Source of the DNA: Acanthosepion pharaonis
Lineage: Eukaryota; Mollusca; Cephalopoda; Sepiida; Sepiidae
Reading direction: 5' to 3'
Length of the DNA stretch: 64,000 bases
Assembly (NCBI GenBank): GCA_903632075.3
Contig: CAHIKZ030001813.1
Coordinates: forward strand, 2,091,001 to 2,155,000
Below are positions 9,953 to 20,745 of this stretch, piece after piece. The notes below the pieces were generated by a model. That model saw nothing but the letters and a program-made list of their open reading frames with translations, made no database searches and had not been told where the DNA came from. Numbering within the stretch: the stretch's first letter is position 1; each line of letters opens with the position of its first letter. The translations under genes and the position numbers were made by a program.

Positions 9953-10187
9953 TAAGACATTTTATGTTTATACATTCTTTTTATAGATACAAATAAGTAT
10001 TTGCTCTGTTCATAATAAACAGTATTAAACAACATTTACCGGCCTGACTGTCCGAGAAATTTTTATAGAAAATATTCGTCCTCTGACATTTCAGGCCGGT
10101 AAATGTAGTTTAATACTGTTTATTATAAACAGAGCATTTATAAATATTTGTATCTATAAAAAGAATGTATAAACATAAAATGTCTTA
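9953..10187. repeat. Long inverted repeat, arms of about 95 bp
   Basis: The left arm (9953-10047) starts TAAGACATTTTATG and ends CCGGCCTGA. The right arm (10091-10187) starts TCAGGCCGG and ends CATAAAATGTCTTA. The arms differ at only a few positions near AAATAAGTATTTG. The loop is about 43 nt. Confidence 0.88.
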
Positions 10188-10218
10188 AAATAATTGTCGG
10201 ACTTTTGTCTATTTCATA

Positions 10219-10220
<2 letters not shown>

Positions 10221-10271
<51 letters not shown>
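10221..10271. repeat. (AT)n microsatellite
   Basis: A pure AT dinucleotide run just outside the right arm of the long inverted repeat. Confidence 0.95.
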
Positions 10272-10272
<1 letters not shown>

Positions 10273-10394
10273 CAAGCAATACATTTTTGTAAAATAAATT
10301 ACTAATGCTCCCAAGAAAATTTCGGCATTAAATGACTTATATGATATTGATATGCCGCTAAACAAACAAAAAATCTTCTAGCGAATAAAATCAT

Positions 10395-10740
10395 TAGGCC
10401 TTATATGAAAGCATCATTTTGGGGGCCTCGAGTACTGGCGCTACAGAATCACAAAGAACTGTACCAAAAACCACGTCACTTGTGGACTTTCAACAGCAAA
10501 AACAACTAAAATGGATAGCACATGTAACTCGAACAGAAAATAACGATCTAATCTAGATGTTGGCGTTCCACACTATTTCGATATTAGTTGGAAGGAAGAA
10601 AGCCCCATCACTACTGGAAGGAGGAATAACAGTTACTGGACTTGAGAAAAAATATCTTCCTAAAAATTGTTTCAAGAAAAAGATTATATAAATTTCAACC
10701 GATAGTATTACTGGCTGCTCGAATATTTCCTTATATGGTC
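10395..10740 (+). pseudogene. LINE ORF2 C-terminal fragment (unassigned LINE family B)
   Basis: With frameshifts it reads FWGPRVLALQNHKELYQK, then QLKWIAHVTRTENNDL, RKKAPSLLEGGITVTG and LEKKYLPKNCFKKK. The same C-terminus (RKK.PS.LE..IT) is found at 45328-45560 (plus), 46080-46205 (minus) and 27874-27975 (minus). It differs from both the RTE and the jockey-like tails in this window. The clade is uncertain. The last 130 bp are the second copy of the near-identical direct repeat. Confidence 0.5.
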
Positions 10741-11750
10741 ACGGATAATATTGACATTAGTATTACCATTATGCGGGTGTAAGCATCACATCGTTGCACA
10801 TTCATGCCAGTATCTGAACGCAAACCCAGATATACAATTACATACAAATACGCACACAATGATATATTGTAATGCACTTTTAAAAATGATCATTTATATC
10901 TCTGTATAATATCCGCAATTTGGTTTGGTTGCAACTTGTACTATACTATTCGTGAATATTTACTCGTAGCTGTGTTGCTGATTACTGTTTTTAAAAGGAA
11001 AACCTTTTGCATCGAGTAGAAAATTTTGCCATTAGCGCCATTCTCATATGACAGGCTCTCGAATGGCTATTTCTATCCCAACACGCTGGACAACCTAACT
11101 CCTACACATTAATGTAAAACCTCAGTAATGCCAAATGCATACAGTCAACGTTTTAGAGATTCGTTTACACTCTGAGATAAAATAATTGTGTACAGTGCAA
11201 ATTCCGCTGGGGTTTTTACCCTGTACAAGAACATTCGGAGTGAAAGCAGACTACGTTCTCTTGAAATTTTGTTTACTTTCTATGCAGAAATTGGAGAGAT
11301 GTCACTTTGATATGAGCTGTCTCCAAAATGAAACTTAATCTCGAACTACATGTCATCGAATTGCGATATGGCGGCAATGTTTGGAATTTTTATTATTATT
11401 TCTTAACACTGTATGTGCTAAGATTCAAGATAGTTTTGGAAAAGCCGTTTTTTTCGAAAAGAATTTATTTGATGACTCTTATTTTTAAGATGGTCATCAA
11501 CAGGATTATTTTTATTTACAAATCGCTCAAATATGAAATAAACTCTATTTTTATTGCTGGCACTTCAGTGTTGCCTGATATTTACTAAGGTTAGTATGAT
11601 TAGTTATTAGTAGAGATTTCGAACCTAACTAGGTGCTCTGTACAAAAATTGACATTAAATAATATGGCAAGTGTTGGCTTGTTGTAAAATCACTCGAACA
11701 CCATTATTATTATTAATCAGATATGACTTACTAAATTATTCTGTTTTACT
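10741..11750. other. Nothing recognised
   Basis: Mixed AT-rich sequence. The 86-codon open frame at 11328-11588 has no recognisable motif and looks fortuitous. Confidence 0.45.
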
Positions 11751-12030
11751 TCTTACGGCCATATGACGTTGAAACACCGCTTCCTGTACGATCACCAAAG
11801 TTAAGCAACATCAAGGCTGATATGTACCTAGATGGGTGACCGCTTGTGAAGAGCAGGTTCGGCTGTGGATCATGCCTCCAATTCCAGTCGCGTTCGTCAA
11901 ATACCCTTTCGAAATGTATGAATCCACGTCACCCACCCTAGTTATGGTTTAATTGTTAGAACTTATATCGCTAAATCATTATTATCTCAAAAAAATCTTA
12001 TAATCTAAAAATTAATTGTTAATCACATTT
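11751..12030 (+). repeat. 5S rRNA-headed SINE, copy A (tRNA part mostly deleted)
   Basis: The head (11751-11867) follows 5S rRNA in order: TACGGCCATATGACGTTGAA, then CGATCACCAAAGTTAAGCAA, then AGATGGGTGACCGC. It therefore keeps recognisable A-box and C-box regions of the 5S internal promoter. Only a remnant of the tRNA-like body follows (AATTCCAGTCG). The tail TATGAATCCACG, GGTTTAATTGTTAGAA and CTTATAATCTAAAAATT is shared with the copies at 18250-18372, 38228-38545 and 59471-59848. This is a retroposon, not a 5S rRNA gene. Confidence 0.72.
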
Positions 12031-12304
12031 TCTGTTTCATCACCATTCTTTTGTACTTCATCGAATCTTTTTTTTCCCATTGATTTTACCCATGAGTCGT
12101 CATTAGCTGTATAAACCGAAGAACGCTCAAAATTCTTATTAATATTCAAACTGTTTTTCACGATAGTTTTATCTATTACAACCTCTTCAATACTCTCATA
12201 ATTATACACACTTTTCATCTAATTTATTTCTAGCGTTTCGCAGGAGAACAAGTGGCAGTAAGTCTCATGGAAATTATGGCCATATTTTCTAGGATAAGAA
12301 GTTA
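12031..12304. other. Nothing recognised
   Basis: AT-rich; a 68-codon minus-strand open frame has no motif. Confidence 0.4.
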
Positions 12305-12445
12305 ACATTATTGACATTATTTACAGTTGGATTAATATCCTAGTCTTTGTTTTTATTAGCACTACCATATTTCAGATATTCTGCTTTCCGACTCTCTGCA
12401 AGTGTCGATTCAAACAACTTTTAAGCAATTTAGAACTGAAGGTAT

Positions 12446-12504
<59 letters not shown>

Positions 12505-12650
12505 CATAGATGAAATAAACATAGATGAAATAAAGGGTCCAGTTCGAAATTCTCTGACAGATACCTAAATAAAAGTCGGAAAGCTCGAGGAACGAAACGT
12601 TGTGGTAATAAATACTATGAGGATAGTAACCCAACTGTAAATAAATAATT
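12305..12650. repeat. Inverted-arm (foldback) element, copy 3, with (AT)n centre
   Basis: The left arm (about 12310-12420) reads ACATTATTTACAGTTGGATT, then TATCCTAG and TTCTGCTTTCCGACT. The right arm (12555-12645) reads AAGTCGGAAAG, ACGAAACGTTGTGGTAATAA, GAGGATAGTAACC and AACTGTAAATAA. An (AT)n tract fills 12450-12503. GAAATAAAG and GTTCGAAATTC beside the right arm match the centre of the copy at 3545-3847. Confidence 0.55.
12450..12503. repeat. (AT)n microsatellite
   Basis: A pure AT run inside the foldback element. Confidence 0.95.
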
Positions 12651-13100
12651 CTCCCCAATGTTCATTAGTAATAAACTTCATGCCATCATCTGTATGATTC
12701 GATTTTCTCCTCCGATTATCAATTCCCTTCAGAACCCTTTACAAGAAAATCTGAGGCTCTTCCGAGCTTCCAAATAATGAGGGTCACAACAGTCACTTTC
12801 GTATAACACAGTTGTTTTCGCATGTCCTGGTATTTTTATGGCATTTCACCTTTAAATGTTAATATATGCTTTACTGGAACAGCGACTGCCACTATCTGAA
12901 TAAGAAATCTTGCCGATGTTATTTTTTGTTTGTTTCTTTTTTGGGGGGGGGATATTCTATGATCACTGTCATTTTTTTTTCAATTCGCAATTTTATATTC
13001 CTGAACAACTTTGCAACTTCTTTCTTTTTTATAGATTTTATCTTTCTTACAACTTATAGCAATCTTTATATCTCTGAAATTAAAAAAAACGAAATATCAG

Positions 13101-13104
<4 letters not shown>
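12651..13104. other. Nothing recognised
   Basis: Includes a run of nine G near 12943 inside T-rich DNA; no gene seen. Confidence 0.4.

Positions 13105-13169
<65 letters not shown>
13105..13169. repeat. (TA)n microsatellite
   Basis: A pure TA run of about 65 bp. Confidence 0.95.
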
Positions 13170-13171
<2 letters not shown>

Positions 13172-14049
13172 CACAGAACTTGAATTATATAAGATAATTT
13201 AACACCAAGTTATTGCAAATATTTCAAATGCAAACAGATCTGAATTCTACTTATAAGTGCGTAATTATGAAACTCTGAGTCGAATACCAATTAGTATTGT
13301 AAACTTTTATTACTTCTGATACAATAAATATAAAAGCATGTATTTAATTATTCACACACCCATTCCAGCGGAATGTGGCACAAGGTTAAGCTTAACGTGG
13401 AATCGGAGACCACGTATAGTACATTGAGTAGCTACAATATTTATTTAAACTTCTTTCAGTAATTCTCCCCAGTATATTGAGTAAAATCTCCTGAGGATCG
13501 AGCACATAATTGTCAATTTAAAGCCTTCGTCTCCGTCGAACTATATTTATATAAAATAAGTACATCCTTTAGTGTCATTAATTTGTTAATACCAATTTTT
13601 GTGAAAACACTGATTTGAATATCATGACATTGTATAGATTGTATTGATTTAATCAAAGTTTTACAGTCACTCGTTGTTGTTCATATTCCTCGATAAAAAC
13701 ATGATTTCTGTCTTTTGTCTTCAGAGGTGAGATTAAATCATAATTCTTATCAATTTTTGATTCACTGCAATTACTCTGATGTCATTGACTCTAAAGCTGT
13801 TATTAATGATTCAATTACTGGTTTGGGGATCAAAGCATTTAATTTATCATACACTATGATTGATTTGTGAATCTTCAGAATATATTTTTCTCCTTTTCTC
13901 CTTGAATTCATTCTTTATGTTTTCTTTTGTCTTTTAGTGTTTTTTTCGTTAAGTGAATTTTCTATTTGCTTTTAATCTTGTTTTTTTTCCTACGTAACAA
14001 GTCAGGATTTATCATTTCATTTTTACAATTTGGTGAACTTAATAATCTC
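13170..14049. other. AT-rich DNA, nothing recognised
   Basis: No family or coding sequence is recognisable. Confidence 0.45.
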
Positions 14050-14160
14050 TCTCCCCCTTTTCTATCCCTCCTCCGTCTCTCTCTCTCTCTCTCTTTCTCT
14101 TTTTCCTCCCCCATCTCTCTCTTTCTCTTTCTCCTCTCTCTCTCTTTCTCTCTTTTTCAC
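14050..14160. repeat. C/T-rich low-complexity tract
   Basis: CT and CTTT repeats with scattered CCC. The serine/leucine-rich open frames are artefacts. Confidence 0.85.
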
Positions 14161-14655
14161 TCACTCCTGGTTTATAGAGTTCAATGCACTATCATTAGAA
14201 TCTATAATGGTATCACTCTTGCTTGAATTTTCGATATACCTTTGTATAGAAGGTTCTGCAACTTATTGAAGACTTAAGAGAAAGCCTCAGTCTGTCAGTT
14301 TATATGACTTTTGGCAAATTAAATGCAAATAGAAAATAAACTATTTTAATTTGAAATTTCTACCAAGTGCATCATCGCTTTGTTTAAACTTGTTATATTC
14401 GTGTTATCTAAATTCATCACATGTCATTATCAATTGCAAGCACTAAACATAGCATTCTGTTCCTCTCTCAACAGAGATTAGATCATGATGACCTGCAAAA
14501 AGTTAAGATACTGAAGAGAAAGCCACCTATAGAGTGGGTGCTTGTAGGCTCATGTATAAGTGGTTACCTATAGACTCATGTATAAAGCCGAACAAGTCAA
14601 TTTGATTATAGACACAAGTTTTCATAAATTTAAAGACCGGTGTATATTTACACAC
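14161..14655. other. Nothing recognised
   Basis: Contains two close copies of a short GACTCATGTATAA-like motif (near 14549 and 14574), which recurs near 15648. No gene seen. Confidence 0.4.
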
Positions 14656-15080
14656 GTAAGCTGTCTCACTATCTTAATATGCTAAAACTCATTGATTTAC
14701 CAGTCATCCCACCCAGTTTCAATTGGTTTTGTGAAATTAGAAGTTTAGTCTGAAAATTAAAGCTGATTCTTATTCTCAGAATTCTTTAACAAGTTCGTAT
14801 GTATTAATACACCTTGGTATCGATGCTTTTGTAAATAATCGCACACTTAAGACAAAGCATCGGTCTATAAATTTATAAAGCTGATCGAAATAGATCCTCA
14901 TTATGAAGGATAAGCATAGTAAATTGAATGCATATAAAAAGGATGCTATTTTAATTAATTTTATTTCTATTAAACTTGAAACCTTATAAATTTGAGCAAC
15001 AAGGTCGTTTACTAGGAAACAATACAAAAATGAATTATTTAATATATCTTTCTTGCTCGTAATAACTTTAATTATAAATT
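14656..15080. repeat. 0.4-kb direct repeat of unknown family, copy 1
   Basis: Matches 16526-16945 over the whole length, from CTTAATATGCTAA through CAGTCATCCC, TTCTCAGAATTCTTT, ACACCTTGGTATC and AGGAAACAATA to AATTATTTAATA and TTCTTGCT. Identity looks like 80-85 percent by eye. On the minus strand this copy holds a 112-codon open frame (14776-15114), which the second copy interrupts with stops. No family is recognised. Confidence 0.7.
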
Positions 15081-15324
15081 CATGTTTAAACCCGACCAAT
15101 ATATAGACTGCCAATTTGTATTTATAGATTTAAATTTAAAGTCGACCTATAGATTGTTTTTATTTATAGATTAAGTTTAATAATCGATCAATTGCTTCAA
15201 GAAAAAACCAACTAATATCTACCTAAAATCTAAAGTAATCAAAAAAAATTTCAATAATGAGTTTTAACTAAAGATTCGGGTATAAACGCGATTATTTTTT
15301 CTATAGGCACAAACAATTTCTTTT

Positions 15325-15640
15325 ACTATAATGTTCACCCTGTACAAGCCTTGAGGTATAAGGTTACAGAGTAAGTAGCAAAATGTATGAGGATATGTGG
15401 AAAAGATAACATAGAAACCTATACTTGAACAAGTTAAGATTGTAGTGATAGGAGAAGAATCCTCTGAGAAATCGGTTGCACAAAGCATTGTTTCGTGGGA
15501 AGAAGCTGCTGAAGTGAAGCTTGCATCTCACCAATGGAATGAGAAGGAAATGACGGCGGTTCGCTATAATGTGCGTAGACATGGCGGGGTTTTAGCCGTG
15601 AAGGTTAGAAATGGTGGAAGTTAATAACAGAAACAAATAT
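15325..15640 (-). pseudogene. Jockey/CR1-type LINE, extreme C-terminus
   Basis: The minus strand reads LIPLVRCKLHFSSFFPRNNA, then LCNRFLRG and YHYNLNLFKYRF. This is the conserved end of many non-LTR reverse transcriptases (xLWNxLP...FKxxVNRYL type). It is clearly the same family as 59885-60690, which shares CCTGTACAAG and TCGCGGGAAGAAGCTGCTG-like segments. Only the last part of the ORF and the 3' tail remain. Confidence 0.65.
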
Positions 15641-16525
15641 ATACTTATAGACTCAGATATAAAGAAAACTGAGGTTTGCCCAAAGGGTGAAATATAATAA
15701 AAATATACTGATAAGTATAATAAAAATGTTTGATATGCCGTACTATCCACCAACCGACCCGGTTAATACTGTGAAGTTACGTTACACATTCTCGATTAAC
15801 CAAAGACAATAATGAAACTAACTCTATTGAATAACTGAACAGCATTCAAACGGGAATGGACATAAGATTATTGCTTCACACAAACTGAATGGCATTCATT
15901 CGATAATTGAGATATTATTTATACATTACCATTTCCGCAGTTATTGCTGCTCGGTCACTAATAGAAATAGTTGTTGAATTTGTCAAAGCTCTCTTCATCT
16001 TTGCGAGGTTTACATTCTTTCCAACGATTGTTTCACTTTTGTTTTTTTAATGTAAGCAACTTTCTGTGAACAAGCGTCCGCTGTTTTCGTTTTATGTATA
16101 ACAATATTGAATATTGTTCTTTCTTCGATGAGTTCTGTTTTTTTTTTTTGGTTTATTTTTGGGTTTTGTTTGATTTTTTTTACTTTTTTATCCGCCATGT
16201 TGCGTGTACACGTCACATCTTTTCTTTCTTTCATTTGTTAACTGAAAACATTTCTCTCTTTACCCTACATCAAGCTGATTGATTTTCCAACCTCGACTTG
16301 AACGAAAACAACTGCGCTTTATCCTGAACCAGCTTCTAGTGTATGCAATAACTCAATAGTAAGAATTTGGCGAGAAGCCTTAATAAAGTTTTCATTCATT
16401 TCAATCACGATGTTTATGTACGTACGTGCAGCTGAACTTTGAAAAGGTGTTAAGATACTTGCAAAAGATGTTAAGACACTTAGAAAGATCCTCCTAATAT
16501 ACTTGTGTGGGCTCGCTAATGTTTA
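15641..16525. other. Nothing recognised
   Basis: AT-rich with a T-rich patch near 16138-16190; no gene seen. Confidence 0.45.
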
Positions 16526-16945
16526 ACTCTCACTGTCTTAATATGCTAATAAAATTCATTGATTTCCCAGTCGTCCCTCTAAGTTTCAGTTGGTTCTGTG
16601 AAATTAGAAATTTAGCCTGAAAATTGAAGCTGGTTCTTATTCTCAGAATTCTTTGATAAATTCGTACGTATAAATACACCTTGGTATCTAGGATTTTGTA
16701 AATAATTAAATACTTAAGACAAAGCGCCTGTCTATGAATTTATAAAGCTGATCGGTAAAGGGTTCACAATATGAAGGATAGTAAATTGAATGCATATACA
16801 AAGGATGTTATTTTAATGAATTTTACTTCTATAAATCTTGTAACCTTACATATTTAAACAACAACGTCGTCAGCTAGGAAACAATATAAAAATGAATTAT
16901 TTAATACGTCTTTCTTGCTAGTCGTTATCTTAATACGTAGAAGCC
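16526..16945. repeat. 0.4-kb direct repeat of unknown family, copy 2
   Basis: Same order of blocks as 14656-15080, in direct orientation with starts about 1.87 kb apart. The minus-strand frame has several stops, but LNNSFLYCFL and FVYAFNLL remain readable. Confidence 0.7.
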
Positions 16946-17081
16946 TCGTTCATCTTAAATTCAGTAGACGGAAATAAAAACGCCATACGTCATAAGAATT
17001 GTCTTTCGCGTTATATTTATTAATAGAATAAGGTAAGAATTATTCTTGTCAAAAAAAAATTCATCTATTTCACCAAGGGCT

Positions 17082-17297
17082 CATGGCCATATCGCGTTGA
17101 AACACCTGTCGCCAGACGATCACTAAAATTAAGTGGAGCCTGGTCAGTACCTAGAGAGATGATCACTTGGAAATACCAGCTGCTCTAAGCTTAGAGGTCC
17201 GGCTGGTGTAATAGATAATGACTCGGAATTGTTAATCGATGAGCCGAGTTCTAATTTCAGTTAATTTAGTCATGTCCACTTACGTGCAAATACCTAT
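17082..17297 (+). repeat. 5S-tRNA chimeric SINE, copy B, 5' part
   Basis: The 5S-like head reads ATGGCCATATCGCGTTGAAA, CGATCACTAAAATTAAGTGG and CTTGGAAATACCAGCTGCT. It joins directly to a tRNA-like body, GCTGGTGTAATAGATAATGA then GATGAGCCGAGTTCTAATTT, with a recognisable B-box region. The body stops in CACTTACGTGCAAATACC, where an RTE LINE begins. The tail resumes at 18250. Confidence 0.75.
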
Positions 17298-18249
17298 ATT
17301 GGCAACAAGCGGCATGCATTCGCATCGAGAATGAGCTCAGCGAATATACAAGAATAGAAAGAGGCGTAAGGCAAGGATGTGTCTTCCAACTGGACATATT
17401 CTACCTATACAGCGAGGCAATTCTGAGGGAACTGGAGATCCTACCAGGATTCATAATTGGCGGCTACAACTTTACCAACAAAAGATACGCAGATGACATG
17501 GTACTAAAAGCAAAAAAGAGGAAAAAAACTCTACAAAACCTCCTACAAGGTATCGCAGGAGAGCGAGAAAGAATGACTAACCATAAACTACAGGAAGGTA
17601 GAATGCATGGTCATCAGTAAAAGGATGAACCCAAAATGCAACGTGCAGACGTTTATCTGGGATGTGTTCTGACGGAGGACGGTTGGTGCGACGCTGAGGT
17701 GCGAAGACGGATTCGGATGACCAAGAATGCATTCCAGAAACTGGGCAGAATACTGCGAAACAGAAGAATTTCTATGGTGACAAAGAAAAAGTACTGAGCT
17801 GCTACGTTACATCTGTCCTCCTATACGGCATGAATGTTGGACGGTATCTTCAAGGATGAAGATTAGACTCGAGGCGGTGGAGATATGATTCTACAGAAGG
17901 ATGCAGAGGATATCATGGACCCAGCATGTGAGCAAGGATGAGGTCTTGGAGAGGATGCAAACAAGGAGGAGCTTAACATAAGGAAGAGTCAGATGAAATT
18001 TCTGGGACACATAATGAGTAAAGAAGGCCTGGAGAATCTGATACTCACGGGATGAGTAGAGGGAAAAAGAGAAAATGAGAAAGCAGCGCATGACATACGT
18101 GGCGGGTTTGGGCAGGTGGATGGCGGAGCATGGTCTAGAGTAGTTGTCAGAAACACAAAACCTGTTGAGAGCCACAAGGGATAGGGGGAATTGGAGGGCC
18201 ATGATCGCTTACGTTTTGAAAGGACACGGCACATAGGAAGAAAAAGAAG
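17298..18249 (+). pseudogene. RTE-type LINE (about 950 bp) with intact YADD box, inserted in the SINE
   Basis: It reads IERGVRQGCVFQLDIFYLYS, then EAILRELEILPGFIIGG and KRYADDMVL, so the RT catalytic YADD (about 17486-17497) is intact. Downstream are RMQRISWTQHVSKDEVLERM, KFLGHIMSKEGLENLILTG and an end at GGACACGGCACATAGGAAG with an A/G-rich tail. Several indels break the frame. The element is 5'-truncated and lacks the endonuclease domain. It is the longest RTE copy in the window. It separates the head and tail of one SINE, so it inserted after the SINE. Confidence 0.78.
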
Positions 18250-18383
18250 ACTCTTGGGAAAGGTATAAATACACGTCTTTCTCCCAGCCATGGGTTAATT
18301 AGTAAAATTTGTATCCCTAAATCATTAATATCTACAAAATAATTTTTACAATCTAAAAATATTTCCGGGTATTAATCATATTT
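18250..18383 (+). repeat. 5S-tRNA chimeric SINE, copy B, middle of tail
   Basis: CTTGGGAAAGGTATAAATAC, GGTTAATTAGTAAAATTTGT and TTTTTACAATCTAAAAATAT match the tail of the minus-strand copies at 38228-38545 and 59471-59848. It breaks off at 18383, where a second insertion begins. Confidence 0.7.
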
Positions 18384-18637
18384 ATTATAAAACCCAGGTA
18401 GAGTGTGTGTCTGTACGTTTATATATTGGATCGGATTTCCTACATTTTTCAACCGATTTCAACAAAACTTTACAGGACTACGTAAAATTACCTTGCGGTG
18501 GTTCTGACAGCGCCAAAAATTGGAAAAATGCAATTGATTTTGCATGAAATCAATTTGAAAACACGATTAAGAGGCATTAATGAAAGGAGGACAACTCATA
18601 TCGAGTTATACTTATTATAAAACCCAGGTTGGTTGTT

Positions 18638-18670
<33 letters not shown>

Positions 18671-19035
18671 GTTCGTTTATATATGGGATCGGATTTCCTA
18701 CATTTTTCAACCGATTTCAACAAAACCTAGTGTTTCTTATTGTCTTGAACACTTTTTTCTTTATTTTTTACATTCAGAATGCTTTAAAAATTCCATTTAC
18801 AAGACAATTGTTTATAATAAAATTCTATTCAATCGATAGACTCATAACGATTGAAAACAATGTTTTTGTTTGAGTTTGGGTTTGACCAATTCGTAAAAAA
18901 AAAAATAAAAATAACAAAAATAAACTAATTAAGACATAAGACAATAATCTTTGCCAATTTTATTTTTCAGTGTTTATTATGGTCGATACTTGATCTATCT
19001 CTTACTGTTACATCCCCGGGCAACGCCGGGCTCTA
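18384..19035 (-). mobile_element. CCCGGCGTTGCCCG-headed interspersed element, with a partial duplicate
   Basis: On the minus strand the element starts near 19035 with GAGCCCGGCGTTGCCCGGGG and ends with a (CA)n tract and CCTGGGTTTTATAATA. Its 3' part occurs twice: 18384-18475 and 18609-18735 share CGGATTTCCTACATTTTTCA and ACCGATTTCAACAAAAC. This is either a nested second copy or a partial tandem duplication. The same layout (CCCGGCGTTGCCCG head, (CA)n, TTTTATAG tail) is at 27082-27868. I recognise the pattern as widespread in invertebrate genomes but cannot assign a class. Confidence 0.6.
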
Positions 19036-19072
19036 TTGCTTATAATGGGCGATAAGCCGTAATAAATGACAC
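19036..19072 (+). repeat. 5S-tRNA chimeric SINE, copy B, 3' end
   Basis: GGGCGATAAGCCGTAATAAA matches the last part of the SINE tail, seen in reverse complement near 59484-59500. Copy B is therefore in three pieces. Confidence 0.6.
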
Positions 19073-19534
19073 AATAATAGAAACAATCTATCTCATAAAA
19101 TGCAAGGTAAGTTTTACGACCAGTCAGTCCCGAATCCTCTTCAAATATCAAGGTCTTCTGCTAACATAAATAGCAAGGTTGCTACGTCTGAAACTTAGTT
19201 TACAACACCAAGTACTGGTCAGGCTCTACTTTGCATAACTGCACTGCTCGAACGAAAAGTGGTGCTTCAACATGATATTATCGTAACCACACGTTCATCT
19301 TTTAACAATAAATACAATGTAACTATAATGGCAAAGTCATATGCATTTTTTACCTGTTTCATCTGTTAACTTCTGATTTATAACATTGTTTGAGTTAACA
19401 GTTACATGGCACTCCACATCTTCCTATCCATTGAAACTCTTTTGTGGTATGTGCCCTAAATAGAATTTGGTACCTTTGAATTTCTACTTGAACAATGAAG
19501 AAATTTTGAAGTAAAAAGACAATGATAATTAAAA
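19073..19534. other. Nothing recognised
   Basis: No coding or repeat signature. Confidence 0.4.
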
Positions 19535-19790
19535 TCAGACATTGAAACTTTTTAGAAGCATAACAGAGAAAGAGGGGTTGGCGAATACAACACTTACAGG
19601 GCGTGTTGAAGGTAAGAGGGATAGAGATAAACAGTGAATAACCTAACAAGCTTAGACAAATGGATTACGCAACAGGATTTGGAAGGGGTAGTAAAAATAA
19701 ACATTGCTAAGAGCCAAAAAAGATAGAAAGCTGTGGAGAGCGATGATCACCAATGAAGGGATATGGCCAAAAAGAAGAATCTATTATTAA
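19535..19790 (+). pseudogene. RTE-type LINE, 3' tail
   Basis: It contains a degraded FLGHIMRK-like start, AAGAGGGGTTGGCGAATAC, GGGCGTGTTGAAGGTAAGAG and GCTGTGGAGAGCGATGATCA, ending in GGATATGGC. The pieces are in RTE tail order but broken by indels. Confidence 0.6.
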
Positions 19791-20618
19791 AAATGAAAAG
19801 AATTACACACTTACTCTTAGCCATTAAGAAACGATTCGTAAGAAAAATAGTAGGAAATTGTATTTGTCATATTATTAACTTAAATCTCTACAATGTAATC
19901 TGGTTTTCGTCGTGCTATTTCCTTTTCATCAGACGAGACAGACTGATAGGCGTATTTCAGATTTCACAAATAATAGAATTACCTATAGGCAGGAAATGTC
20001 GTGCTCAATCTTAAATCAAAATTTTTATTTTTCCAATAAATGTCGCAATATGAAAATGCCAAATCAACATATGGCTAATATTGTATCCTGTAAATATACT
20101 CCCTAATTCCTGACAACTAGTGTAGCAGTGCGTATTGAAATTGATTCCAGAATACACTCCCCATTCCCAAAACAATGACCTTACTTACTCTATTCTGTCC
20201 GCAGATATTGACCATTTTAACATCTACAGATCTTATCCCGGACAATCTTCTCATAACATTAAACCTCTTTTAAGCGATGATTTTAGCACTTGGGCAAGAT
20301 GCCAGTTTTGACAATAACAAGACTTCATTTTTCTGCTCTTTTTATGATCAGACGACGTCCATGGTGAATTTCTATTAGGGGACTAAAATATGATCTTTTA
20401 GGGATAAGAAAATAAGCTCATGAGAAACTTCTAAAAGGGGAATAAAAACAACGGTTTCATGTTCTGTAAAAAGCATACTGGTGCCTCGCTGAGTGAATAT
20501 GATATACAAATATTCACTTAAAAGCAATATCCTTCTCTGCATTTTTATCGCGGATAGTCTGTTAGTGAATCAATATTTCAACCTTGAGAGCTACTGCATT
20601 TGTATCCCGTCCATAAAC
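19791..20618. other. Nothing recognised
   Basis: The open frame at 19763-20014 has no motif. Confidence 0.4.
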
Positions 20619-20704
20619 TCTCTCTTTCTCTCTCTCTCTTTCTCTCTTTCTCTTTCTCTCTTTCTCTTTCTCTCTCTCTTTCTCTCTCTTCCTCTCTTTC
20701 TCTT

Positions 20705-20743
<39 letters not shown>

Positions 20744-20745
20744 TT
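20619..20745. repeat. (CT)n/(CTTT)n tract
   Basis: An irregular mix of CTCT and CTTT units, a polypyrimidine/polypurine tract of about 127 bp. Open frames on both strands are artefacts. Confidence 0.93.

Noticed and set aside
11751..11867. A functional 5S rRNA gene
   Set aside because: The sequence is diverged in the stems and joined to a SINE body and tail; the other copies are equally damaged.
14776..15114. Calling the 112-codon minus-strand frame a gene
   Set aside because: The second copy of the repeat has several stops in the matching frame, and no family was recognised; kept only as an observation.
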